64,000 nt of DNA, taken from NCBI RefSeq assembly GCF_001513955.1, contig NZ_KQ948144.1, positions 1,343,041 to 1,407,040 on the forward strand, given 5' to 3'. Under the pieces are notes generated by a model. It worked only from the letters and a program-made list of their open reading frames with translations. It was not told the DNA's origin and searched no databases. This document shows, in pieces, positions 20,690 to 28,879 of this stretch. Position 1 is the first letter of the stretch. Each line of letters opens with the position of its first letter. Origin of the DNA: Streptomyces pseudovenezuelae. Its GTDB lineage: Bacteria; Actinomycetota; Actinomycetes; Streptomycetales; Streptomycetaceae. Both the position numbers and the translations under genes were made by a program.

Positions 20690-21076
20690 ATGGGTATACG
20701 CATGCTCCACCGCCGGCCGGCCCCCGCGCAGCGGTCCGTTCCGGTTCATGCGGTCGCCGCGAGTACCGCTCGTGTTCCGTTCGATCTGGCGGCGCTCCTG
20801 CGTACGGCGCGAGCCAGGGCGGCAGGCCCCCGTATCCCGGTTCGTCTCGGGAGAGGCCGGCGCCGCGGCGCGGGGGGACAGGAGGAGGCGTCCGGACCCC
20901 GGCTGTGGGCCGAGCTGGTGCTGGGTTATCTCGCTCTCGCGCTCACCTTGCTGCCCCGGTCCCGTCCGCTGCCCACCATGACGGTGTTCACCGCGGCCGC
21001 GGACGTCGTCAGCGAGCGAGCGGGAGAGGGGTTTCTTCCCGGGCGTCGGACGCCGGGGCCGGGCGCCACAGCCTGA
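20690..21076 (+). CDS. Uncertain small membrane protein
   Basis: A 128-residue open frame. The first 75 residues are arginine-rich; one hydrophobic stretch (LWAELVLGYLALALTLLP) could span the membrane. AGGA lies a few bases before the ATG. Against it, the last 68 bp overlap the end of the DUF4184 gene on the other strand, the C-terminus is low complexity and third-position GC is only moderately raised. I do not recognise a family. It may be real or a chance frame. Confidence 0.35.
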   Translation: MGIRMLHRRPAPAQRSVPVHAVAASTARVPFDLAALLRTARARAAGPRIPVRLGRGRRRGAGGQEEASGPRLWAELVLGYLALALTLLPRSRPLPTMTVFTAAADVVSERAGEGFLPGRRTPGPGATA

Positions 21077-21854
21077 CGCCCGCGGCGTACAGCAGTACCC
21101 CGAGCACCAGGCCGGCGCCCGCGCCGAAGCAGAGGGCCGGGATCAGTTCCCAGGGCTTGGCGGTGGCGCCCCACTCCGCCCACCACCGCGAGGCCCGCCG
21201 CAGCGCGCCGACGGTCATGCAGCCTCCGATGACGGTCACGGCCCACCACCGGTCCGGCACCGACAGCACGGGGACGCCCCGCGGCGGGGTCGCCACGGGT
21301 GCCCGGCGCAGTGCGCGCACGCAGAACACGGTGATCACCACTGCGGCCAGTGCCGAACCGCCGTACTGGAGATACCAGTACAGAGGGGAGCCGGCCACCT
21401 CCCGGCCCAGGACGGGGAACAGCCGCATCCCCCACCGGTCGTGGTGCGTGAACGCGTCCCACACGACATGCGTCAGCGCTCCGACGGTGGCGGAGGCGTA
21501 CCAGCGCGCGGTCAGAGCCGTATGCACGCGTGCGCGGGGCGTGCCGCAGCGCAGCAGCGCCGCCGGTCTGCCCTGCCGCCCGCGGGGCAGCAGGGCCACC
21601 AGTGGCTCCCGCAGCAGCAGCCACAGGCCCACCAGCGCCCAGGCGACGAGCACGTCGATCGTGAAGACGCCCGGGAAGGAGTGCGTGACGGTGCCGAACT
21701 CCATCGCCCCGGGCACGACACTTGCCGCGTAATAGGTCATGTCCGGCGAGAAGGATCCGGCCACGAGCACGGCCGGAACCAGTCGGCCCCGCCCCGTTCC
21801 GTCGGTGCGCACCGCGGGCAGTACCGCCGCCGCATGGCTCAAGGTGAACGGCAA
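21009..21854 (-). CDS. DUF4184 family integral membrane protein
   Basis: A 281-residue protein. The DUF4184 family begins with PFTLSHAAAVLPAVR, found here directly after a TTG codon at 21854 that is preceded by GAGGAG five nucleotides away; this fixes the start, and the frame running up to 21935 is leader. Six or so hydrophobic segments are visible (IDVLVAWALVGLWLLL, SALAAVVITVFCVRAL, AGAGLVLGVLLYAAGV). Conserved polar residues include SFSPDMTYY and THVVWDAFTHHDRWG, whose aspartates and histidines suggest a metal-dependent membrane hydrolase, as in related YdjM/LexA-type membrane proteins, but the activity is unproven. Confidence 0.82.
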   Translation of the reverse strand: MPFTLSHAAAVLPAVRTDGTGRGRLVPAVLVAGSFSPDMTYYAASVVPGAMEFGTVTHSFPGVFTIDVLVAWALVGLWLLLREPLVALLPRGRQGRPAALLRCGTPRARVHTALTARWYASATVGALTHVVWDAFTHHDRWGMRLFPVLGREVAGSPLYWYLQYGGSALAAVVITVFCVRALRRAPVATPPRGVPVLSVPDRWWAVTVIGGCMTVGALRRASRWWAEWGATAKPWELIPALCFGAGAGLVLGVLLYAAGVRLWRPAPASDAREETPLPLAR

Positions 21855-22162
21855 CGGGGCTCCTCGCGGCGGGTGTTGGCCGGGCGGCGGCCCGGGTGAT
21901 CGGCTCCGTCCAGTATGGGTGACGCGGGCCCGCACCGATCGAACATGGCCAACCGGTGAATATCGGGCACGAACCGGTGTCCGTGAAAAGGAAGTTGTCG
22001 TAGGGTCACACGGGTCACCGCGCTGGGGAGCTCGGTCGAACGAGCGAATCAGGAATTGTCACGCGTCACAGGGGCAACCTCCAGGACGGTTCGACTGTCA
22101 CAACTGGACGAGAGCGACTGACGGAGACGGACGCTCGGGCGTCCACAGGAGGGGTTCACTTT

Positions 22163-23881
22163 ATGGCGGCGCAATTCGGCAGGAGGCTGGCCAAAGGGGC
22201 GACGACCACCGCCGTGGCGGCACTCGCGGTCGCGGCACTGTCCGCCTCCCAGGCCCCGGGAGTCACGGCCGACGACAACGGCAGATCGACCGCCGCCGGT
22301 GCCGAAGCCTCTCCCGACCCGTCCGCCGGGAACGGCGCGACCGGCAAGTCGCCGTACTACACGGACCTGCCGCCGCTGAACACCCCGAGCCCCGCGCCGA
22401 CCGACGGCACCTCCACCTCCGCTCCGGTCGAGTCCGAGGCGGGCATACCCGCGACCGTCCTCGACGCCTACAAGAAGGCCGCGGCCGAACTCCAGGAGTC
22501 CAAGCCCGGCTGCAACCTGCCCTGGCAACTCCTCGCCGCCATCGGTCAGGTGGAGTCGGGCCAGGCCCGCGGCGGCCGCGTCGACGCCGACGGCACCACG
22601 ACCTCCAGGATTCTCGGCCCGCAGCTCGACGGCAACGGCTTCGCGCTCATCAAGGACACCGACAACGGCGCCTACGACGGCAACAGCGCCTACGACTCGG
22701 CCGTCGGGCCCATGCAGTTCATCCCGTCCACCTGGGCGTGGGCCGGGCGTGACGGCAACGGCGACGGGGTGAAGGACCCGAACAACGTCTACGACGCCTC
22801 CCTCGCCGCCGGCCACTACCTGTGCCGCAACGGCTGGGACCTGTCGACCGACGGTGACCTGGACAGGGCGGTCCTCAGCTACAACCCGTCGCGGGCCTAC
22901 CTCAACACGGTCCGGTCCTGGCTTGAGTACTTCCGCAAGGGCACCCACGAGATCCCCGACGGCACCGGCACCGTCCCGGACAGCCGCAGCGACGGCAGCA
23001 GCGGTTCGCCCTCCACGCCGGCGTCGCCCTCGACGCCGCACACCTCGAAGCCGAGCAGGCCCGGCTCGCCGAGCCCGACCCCGCCGTCGACCACCCCGCC
23101 CTCGCCGGGGACCCCCACCACGCCGCCCCCGACGACTCCCGCCACCCCCACCCAGTCCGTGGACCACCTGGCGGACTCGGGCACCGCGAAGCTCGCCGCC
23201 ATGGCCGGCGACGCGTTCACCGAGAAGATCAGCACCAAGGCGGAGAACGCCGCCGGCAAGGGCGTCGCCAAGGTCCGGATCCGCTACACGATCGTCGGCG
23301 ACACCGACGCCACCTTCACCGGCGGCGAGAAGGTCGCCACCGCGCTGACCGACAGCTCCGGCGTGGCCACCGCGCCCGCGCTCCAGGCGGGCGAGACCAC
23401 CGGCAGTTTCGCGGTCAGGGCGACCCTCATCGGGCGTACGGTCACCGGGCCGATCTACTCGGCCACCGTCACCCAGCGCGTCGCCGACGTCCTCGTCCGC
23501 ACCACCGACACCGCGCTGACCTGCACCCCCGGCGGCCAGTTCGCCGACGCGGTCCAGGTGAAGGCCACCTACAAGAAGGCCGTCGCCGACAAGGTCGCCG
23601 TCACCGCCACCCTGATCAAGTCGGCCGACGACGCGACCGAGAACGACAAGGGGCCGTACTTCAAGGACGCCGACGGCAAGACCGTCCGCACCCTGACGGG
23701 CCTCACGACGGACGCGGACGGACTGCTGAAGCTGCCGCAGCTCTACTCCGACGACACCACCGGCACCTTCGTGCTCCGCATCACCACCGCGGGCGGTGCG
23801 ACGCTCGACGTGACGCTGACCGTGGCGGCGGCCGCGGACACCTCCGCGAGCCCCTCGCCGAGCCCCAGCGCGAGTTCGTAG
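22163..23881 (+). CDS. Secreted lytic transglycosylase with Pro/Ser/Thr linker and beta-domain tail
   Basis: A 572-residue exported protein with AGGAGG upstream of the ATG. Residues 1-35 form a Sec-type signal peptide. The catalytic domain lies at about 95-265: PWQLLAAIGQVESGQ with the predicted catalytic E131, GPMQFIPSTWAWAGRDGNGDG and AGHYLCRNGWDL, as in MltB/SLT-type transglycosylases that cleave peptidoglycan to 1,6-anhydromuropeptides. A 60-residue Ser/Thr/Pro linker follows, then about 220 residues with two immunoglobulin-like repeats (each near TGSFAVRA or TGTFVLRI), probably for wall attachment. The C-terminus has a serine/proline tail. The 227-bp upstream gap holds GTCAC-containing repeats but no regulatory element I can name. 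Confidence 0.88.
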   Translation: MAAQFGRRLAKGATTTAVAALAVAALSASQAPGVTADDNGRSTAAGAEASPDPSAGNGATGKSPYYTDLPPLNTPSPAPTDGTSTSAPVESEAGIPATVLDAYKKAAAELQESKPGCNLPWQLLAAIGQVESGQARGGRVDADGTTTSRILGPQLDGNGFALIKDTDNGAYDGNSAYDSAVGPMQFIPSTWAWAGRDGNGDGVKDPNNVYDASLAAGHYLCRNGWDLSTDGDLDRAVLSYNPSRAYLNTVRSWLEYFRKGTHEIPDGTGTVPDSRSDGSSGSPSTPASPSTPHTSKPSRPGSPSPTPPSTTPPSPGTPTTPPPTTPATPTQSVDHLADSGTAKLAAMAGDAFTEKISTKAENAAGKGVAKVRIRYTIVGDTDATFTGGEKVATALTDSSGVATAPALQAGETTGSFAVRATLIGRTVTGPIYSATVTQRVADVLVRTTDTALTCTPGGQFADAVQVKATYKKAVADKVAVTATLIKSADDATENDKGPYFKDADGKTVRTLTGLTTDADGLLKLPQLYSDDTTGTFVLRITTAGGATLDVTLTVAAAADTSASPSPSPSASS

Positions 23882-23895
23882 TACGCGGACCACTC

Positions 23896-23947
23896 CGGAG
23901 GGCGTCCTTTCCGCTACGGCGGACCGGGCGCCCTCCGTGCGTGTGCG
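23896..23947 (+). terminator. Terminator hairpin after the lytic transglycosylase gene
   Basis: CGGAGGGCG (23896-23904) pairs with CGCCCTCCG (23939-23947), with a short GTCC/GGAC helix continuing inside. It follows the stop codon by 15 bp. Confidence 0.55.
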
Positions 23948-24026
23948 ACCTGTTCTCATCTCGCCCGGGCGTTGCTACGGTGCCGGACCTGACGATGTAT
24001 CAGTTCCCGCCCGCAGGGAGGCAGAC

Positions 24027-24161
24027 ATGCGCGCCCTGATCGCCGCCGCCACCGGTCTCGCCCTCGCGCTCGCCCTGGTCCTCACGATCACCGCGATGGG
24101 CCGGCAGACGGGCGGGACCTCTCCGAAACCCCTGCTGACGACCGTCCCCGCACACCCGTAA
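24027..24161 (+). CDS. SPW_0924-type small membrane peptide
   Basis: A 44-residue peptide with ATG 24027 and GGGAGG seven nucleotides upstream. It begins with a hydrophobic helix (ALIAAATGLALALALVLTITAMG) and ends in a short polar tail, KPLLTTVPAHP. The sequence resembles the SPW_0924 family of tiny Streptomyces proteins of unknown role. The helix could be a membrane anchor or an uncleaved signal. It lies 21 bp before the DUF3068 gene on the same strand and is probably co-transcribed with it. Confidence 0.75.
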   Translation: MRALIAAATGLALALALVLTITAMGRQTGGTSPKPLLTTVPAHP

Positions 24162-24182
24162 CCGTCCGCCCGGGAGGCCGAG

Positions 24183-25166
24183 ATGCGCCGCAAGACCAGC
24201 CTGGTCCTGCTCGCCCTCGCCGTGTTCTTCGCGGCGCTGTCCCCGCTGCTGCGCTGGTACGCCTTCCCGCGCCTCGCCAAGATCCCGGCGAACCAGTACC
24301 AGGACATGGTCCTGGAGGCCAAGGACGCGACCCTCCTCGACTACGGCTCGATGACCGCGAAGAAGGTCTCCAAGATCACCATCGTGCAGACGCTCAAGGG
24401 CAACGTGGAGGCCTCGGAGAAGATCGAGAAGACCGCCGGGAAGGATGTCGTCGTCTGGGACGGGCTGTCCTATGTCGTCGGACCCGACGGCAAGATGGTC
24501 TCCAAGATCCCCGAGCGCTACATCTTCGACGCCCACACCCAGGACCCCGTCCACGCCACCGGCGAGATGGTCGACGGCGACCCCGTCAAGCGCGCGGGCA
24601 TCGAGTTCAAGTGGCCCTTCCTCACCGAGAAACGGGACTACGTGTACTTCGACGCCCAGGCCCGCACCTCGGCCCCCATCCACTACATGGGCACCCGGAA
24701 CTTCCGCGGCCTGGACGTCTACTACTTCGAGCAGACCATCCCCTGGACCAAGGTGCCCTTCCCGAAGACCATGCCGGTCCAGGGCATCACCCCCGCGTCC
24801 CTCGCCAAGACGGGCACCACCCGGTGGTACACCACGGTCCGCAGGTTCTGGGTCGAACCCGTCACCGGTGCGCCCGTCTACGGCGAGGAACTCCACAAGG
24901 AGGAACTGCGCGGCGGCACCCTGCTCGGCGGACGCGACAAGGTGACGGTCTTCGCCGGCGACGTGAAGATGCGCGAGGACTACATCCGGCACACCGTCGA
25001 CCTGGTCGAGTCGAACCGCACCCTCGTCCTCCTCATGACCTCCTACCTGCCGTGGGGCTTTTTGGTCCTGGGCGTCCTGCTGCTGGCGCTGTCGCTGTGG
25101 CTGGAGGCCCGCGACCGCCGCCCCGCCCCCACCAGGGTCGACGAGCCCGAACCGGTCACCGCCTGA
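24183..25166 (+). CDS. DUF3068 domain-containing (PorA-family-like) membrane protein
   Basis: A 327-residue protein with a GGGAGG ribosome site. It has an N-terminal transmembrane helix (SLVLLALAVFFAALSPLL), a long extracytoplasmic domain of about 255 residues rich in beta strands (RYIFDAHTQDPVHATGEMVDGD, VRRFWVEPVTGAPVYGEELHKE) and a C-terminal helix (LPWGFLVLGVLLLALSLWLEA). This layout is that of DUF3068, a family of actinobacterial cell-envelope proteins annotated as porin PorA family; function is not settled. Its last 11 bp overlap the end of the convergent hrpB gene. Confidence 0.88.
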   Translation: MRRKTSLVLLALAVFFAALSPLLRWYAFPRLAKIPANQYQDMVLEAKDATLLDYGSMTAKKVSKITIVQTLKGNVEASEKIEKTAGKDVVVWDGLSYVVGPDGKMVSKIPERYIFDAHTQDPVHATGEMVDGDPVKRAGIEFKWPFLTEKRDYVYFDAQARTSAPIHYMGTRNFRGLDVYYFEQTIPWTKVPFPKTMPVQGITPASLAKTGTTRWYTTVRRFWVEPVTGAPVYGEELHKEELRGGTLLGGRDKVTVFAGDVKMREDYIRHTVDLVESNRTLVLLMTSYLPWGFLVLGVLLLALSLWLEARDRRPAPTRVDEPEPVTA

Positions 25167-27630
25167 GCCGCGCGTTGGTGTACCGCGTCGGCTCGGCGCC
25201 CGCCGGGTCCTCGGGCCACGGATGCTTCGGGTACCGGCCGCGCAGCTCCGCCCGCACACCCTGGTAGCCGTCCTTCCAGAAGGAGGCGAGGTCGGCGGTG
25301 ACCGCGGCGGGGCGCCCGGCGGGGGAGAGGAGATGGACCAGGAGGGGCACGCCGGCGATCCGGGGCGACTCCTGCAGCCCGAACATCTCCTGCAACTTCA
25401 CCGCGAGCACCGGCTGTTCGGGGGTGCCGTAGTCGATCCGGACCCTGGACCCGCTCGGTACGGCGATCCGCTCCGGCGCCAGCTCGTCCAGCCGTGTCGC
25501 CTCGCCGCAGACCCAGGGCAGGAGCCTGCGCAGGGCCTGTCCGGCGTCGATGCGCGCCAGGTCGGCCCGGCGCCGGGCACGGCTCAGCTCGGGCTCCAGC
25601 CATTCGTCCACGCGCGCGTGCAGCGCGTCCTCGCCGACGTCGGGCCACGGGTCGCCCAGGTGGTGGCGCAGGAACGCCAGCCGCTGCCGCAGGACGTCCG
25701 CGTCGGGCGTCCACCGCAGCAGCCGCAGCCCATCCTGGCGGAGCCCTTCGAGGAGGGCCTCGCGTACGAGGACGGGGTCGGCGTCCCGCAGGGGCCGTAC
25801 CGCGAGCTCGATCGCCCCGAGCCGCTCCACCCGGCGTGCCACGACGTCCCCGTCGGCCCAGTGCACCTCCTGGCGCTCGGAGTACAGGGACGCGGCCGCC
25901 GACCGGGCGGTGTCCTCGTCGATCACGGCGGCGAGCTGCACCCGCGCGTGCCCCTTTCCGACGGGCCGGTCCGCCACGGCCACGGCGATCCAGGGCGAGC
26001 CCCGCAGCGGGGAACCGTCGGAGAGTTCGGCGCGGGTGCCGGAGGCCATGAGATAGGAGCCCGAGTCGGCCCTGGCGACCCGCTCGGGGAAGGCGAGCGC
26101 GGCGACGAGACCGTCGTTGCCCGCGCCCGGCCCGGCGAACTCCGCCGCGGCGGAGCGCAGCCGCCGTACCTCCGACCGCCACCGTCCCGCATAGGCGTCA
26201 CCACCGCGCCGAGCGGTCCGTACGGCGGCCGCCAGGTCGTCGCCGTACTCCCGCGGCGGCTCCTCCGACAGCAGCGCGACCGCCTCGGCGCCCGCCCCGG
26301 AGGTGTCCAGCAGCGCCCGTCCCAGCCGGGGATGCAGGCCCAGGCGGGCCAGCCGCGTACCCCGGGCGGTCGCCCGGCCGGCCGCGTCCACCGCTCCGAC
26401 AGCCGTCAGCACCTCCCGCGCGGCGGCCATCGCCCCGCCCGGCGGCGGATCCAGCAGGGCGAGGCCGGACGCGTCCGGATCGCCCCAGCAGGCCACCTGC
26501 AACGCGAACGCCGTCAGGTCGGCCACCTTGATCTCCGGCGACGGGAAACGCGCCAGGCGGGCATCCTCGGCCTCCGCCCAGCACCGGTACACCGCACCCG
26601 GCGCCTCCCGCCCGGCCCGGCCCGCCCGCTGCCGTCCGGCGGCCTGCGAGGCCCGCACGGTCGCGAGCGCGCTCAGCCCGCGCGCGTGGTCGACGCGCGG
26701 CTCCCGCGCGAGCCCCGAGTCGACGACCACCCGCACGCCCGGCACGGTCAGGGATGACTCGGCCACGGAGGTCGCGAGCACCACCCGACGCCGTTCACCG
26801 CCCGCCAGCACCGCGTCCTGCACGGCCGCCGGCGCCCGCCCGTGCACCTGCAGCACCTCGACGTCCCCGAGATCGCCCAACTGACCGGCCACGCGCGCGA
26901 TCTCGCCCACGCCCGGCAGGAAGCACAGCACGTCCCCCGCCCGCTCGGACAGCGCCCGCCGTACGACCGACGCGACGTGCGTGAGCTGCGCGGGATCGAC
27001 CCGCATGCCGTGCGGCGGGCGCACGGGACGCGGCGGCGGCGCCCACACGACCTCCACCGGATGCGAGACGCCCTGCGCCTCCACCACGGGGGCGTCGCCC
27101 AGCAGCTGCGCCCAGCCCTGGGCGTCGGTCGTCGCGGACGCGGCCACCAGGCGCAGCTCCGGCCGCAGGGTCTGCCGTACGTCCCACAGGAAGGCGGCCG
27201 TCGTGTCCGCGTCCAGATGCCGTTCGTGGCACTCGTCGAGCACCACCGCGTCCACGCCCGTCAGTTCCTGGTCGCGCTGAAGCCGCTGGAGCAGCACGCC
27301 CGTGGTGACGACCTCCACGCGCGTGTGGCGTCCCACCACCCGCTCGCCGCGCACGGTGTAGCCGACGCTCGCGCCGACCTGCTCGCCCAGCAGCCACGCC
27401 ATCCGCCGGGCCGCCGCGCGGGCGGCGATACGGCGGGGCTCGGCGACGACGACCTTCCGCGCGGGTGCGCCGGAGTCCAGCAGACCCGCGAGCACCAGCG
27501 GGACGAGGGTCGTCTTGCCGGTGCCCGGCGGTGCCACGAGGACCGCAGTGCCGTGCCCCTCCAGGGCGTCGCCCAGCGCGGGCAGGGCGCTGCGTACGGG
27601 AAGGGCGTCCAGGGCGTCGTAACGGATCAC
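25156..27630 (-). CDS. hrpB: ATP-dependent DExH-box helicase HrpB
   Basis: An 824-residue protein with the HrpB architecture. Walker A is PPGTGKTT (34-41), motif II is LDECHERH, motif III SATTD, and motif VI the arginine-rich AGRQRAGRAGRE. The helicase-associated domain and the HrpB C-terminal domain (LYSERQEVHWADGD, AVKLQEMFGLQESPRIAGVPLLVHLLSPAGRP) follow. Typical length is 800-850. HrpB is a DEAH-type enzyme thought to act on RNA, though its bacterial role is not defined. The start is GTG at 27630; no good Shine-Dalgarno is visible and GACACT lies seven nucleotides upstream, so the mRNA may be leaderless. Confidence 0.93.
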   Translation of the reverse strand: MIRYDALDALPVRSALPALGDALEGHGTAVLVAPPGTGKTTLVPLVLAGLLDSGAPARKVVVAEPRRIAARAAARRMAWLLGEQVGASVGYTVRGERVVGRHTRVEVVTTGVLLQRLQRDQELTGVDAVVLDECHERHLDADTTAAFLWDVRQTLRPELRLVAASATTDAQGWAQLLGDAPVVEAQGVSHPVEVVWAPPPRPVRPPHGMRVDPAQLTHVASVVRRALSERAGDVLCFLPGVGEIARVAGQLGDLGDVEVLQVHGRAPAAVQDAVLAGGERRRVVLATSVAESSLTVPGVRVVVDSGLAREPRVDHARGLSALATVRASQAAGRQRAGRAGREAPGAVYRCWAEAEDARLARFPSPEIKVADLTAFALQVACWGDPDASGLALLDPPPGGAMAAAREVLTAVGAVDAAGRATARGTRLARLGLHPRLGRALLDTSGAGAEAVALLSEEPPREYGDDLAAAVRTARRGGDAYAGRWRSEVRRLRSAAAEFAGPGAGNDGLVAALAFPERVARADSGSYLMASGTRAELSDGSPLRGSPWIAVAVADRPVGKGHARVQLAAVIDEDTARSAAASLYSERQEVHWADGDVVARRVERLGAIELAVRPLRDADPVLVREALLEGLRQDGLRLLRWTPDADVLRQRLAFLRHHLGDPWPDVGEDALHARVDEWLEPELSRARRRADLARIDAGQALRRLLPWVCGEATRLDELAPERIAVPSGSRVRIDYGTPEQPVLAVKLQEMFGLQESPRIAGVPLLVHLLSPAGRPAAVTADLASFWKDGYQGVRAELRGRYPKHPWPEDPAGAEPTRYTNARLRR

Positions 27631-27668
27631 GCCCCTAGTGTCGTACGGACGCCCGAACCCCTGGCGCG

Positions 27669-28502
27669 TCAGTCCCGTTCACACACGAAGATCGCGCTGC
27701 CCGGGATCAGGTTGCCGCGCAGCGGGGACCAGCCGCCCCACTCCGAGGTGTTCCAGACCGGCCACTCCGGCTCCACCAGGTCGACCAGGCGGAAGCCGCC
27801 CGCGACCACGTCACGGACCCGGTCGCCGATCGTGCGGTGGTGCTCGACGTAGACCGCGCGGCCCTCCTCGTCCTGTTCGACGTAGGGCGTGCGGTCGAAG
27901 TAGGAGGCGGAGACGGACAGGCCCTCGGGGCCGGGCTCGTCCGGGAAGGCCCAGCGAATGGGGTGGGTGACGGAGAAGACGAAGCGGCCGCCCGGGCGCA
28001 GGACGCGGCGCACCTCCTTCAGGACCAGTACCGGCTCGGCGACGAACGGCAGCGCGCCGTACGCCGAGCAGGCCAGGTCGAAGGAGCCGTCCGCGAAGGG
28101 CAGCGCGCCCGCGTCGGCGCACACCAGGGGGAAGGACGAACCGATGCGCAGGGCGTGCTGGAGCTGGCGGTGCGAGATGTCGAGGGCGACCGGGCGGGCG
28201 CCCTGCTCGGCCAGCCAGCGCGCGCACTGGGCGGCGCCGGCGCCGATCTCCAGGACGTCCTTGCCCTTGAGGTCCTCGGGCGGGCCCAGCAGCTCGGCCT
28301 CCACCTCGTCGAGGCCCTCGGGGCCCCACACGAAGCGGTCGTCGCCGAGGAACGTGCCGTGCTCGATCTGGTACTCGTCCGCGTTGCGGTCCCACCAGCC
28401 GCGGTTGGCGCGGGCGCTCTCCGTGACGTCCGCGTCACGGCGGGTGGCCTGCGACTCGGCGTCAGGGCCGGAATCCTGCGGGTGTGATGCGGACTCTTGG
28501 AT
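27669..28502 (-). CDS. Class I SAM-dependent methyltransferase with no canonical start codon
   Basis: The reading frame encodes a methyltransferase with motif I VLEIGAGAAQCARWL, motif II PLVCADAGALPFADGSFD and motif IV VRRVLRPGGRF, then HPIRWAFPDEPG; the substrate is unknown. The first GTG is at 28331, but coding clearly extends upstream through RANRGWWDRNADEYQ, a segment typical of this family. Between there and the in-frame TGA just past 28560 I found no ATG, GTG, TTG, CTG or ATT. Two consecutive ATC codons (28505-28500) lie just after AGGGAG; the second is six nucleotides from GGAG. The coordinates assume ATC 28502 as start (277 residues). A sequencing error is the other explanation. Confidence 0.7.
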   Translation of the reverse strand: MQESASHPQDSGPDAESQATRRDADVTESARANRGWWDRNADEYQIEHGTFLGDDRFVWGPEGLDEVEAELLGPPEDLKGKDVLEIGAGAAQCARWLAEQGARPVALDISHRQLQHALRIGSSFPLVCADAGALPFADGSFDLACSAYGALPFVAEPVLVLKEVRRVLRPGGRFVFSVTHPIRWAFPDEPGPEGLSVSASYFDRTPYVEQDEEGRAVYVEHHRTIGDRVRDVVAGGFRLVDLVEPEWPVWNTSEWGGWSPLRGNLIPGSAIFVCERD

Positions 28503-28653
28503 GATCGGCTCCCTCGTATTAGTCTGCGGGCTCTTCCGTCCGACCCGTCGCGACGGACGTCACGAATGGGGCTCCGCCGGGCCCGCGTGGCCTCGTGAGA
28601 CAGGTTTTGTGCCGGGTATGCGGCGATCCGCCCCGGGTGTGCGCCTTCGCGCA

Positions 28654-28682
28654 TTGACCCTGTCCGGCTGCCCCCGTATGCT
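28654..28682 (+). promoter_or_regulatory. rpsA promoter
   Basis: TTGACC (28654-28659), a 17-nt spacer and TATGCT (28677-28682) form a near-ideal housekeeping sigma promoter, placing the transcript start near 28689 and giving a leader of about 190 nt. The leader contains two small hairpins, GCCTGC/GCAGGC and GCGCCAC/GTGGCGC, which might bear on S1 autoregulation. The rest of the 28503-28879 gap has no gene. Confidence 0.8.
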
Positions 28683-28879
28683 ACAAGTTGCGCTGCGGGC
28701 CTGCGCTCCTCAGACGTAGCAGGCTGCGCTCGCATCTGTTGTATGTCCCCTCGGTTGTCGAGGCGCCACCAGTGGTTTTGTGTGGCGCTTCCTTGGCTGT
28801 CCGGCTTCTTCAGAGCGAAACAGGCTCCCGGCGTAAGCAGTACCTACGACTCACTGTCCGTACCGGAGCCCTTTCCCAC

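Noticed and set aside
21936-22162. Possible c-di-AMP (ydaO) riboswitch upstream of the lytic transglycosylase
   Set aside because: Cell-wall hydrolase genes in Streptomyces often have one, and GTCAC repeats are present, but I could not find the conserved ydaO core segments in order. A covariance-model search would settle it.
28688-28879. N-terminal extension of ribosomal protein S1
   Set aside because: It is in frame, but lies in the transcript leader right after the predicted transcription start, and S1 normally begins near MTSSTE.
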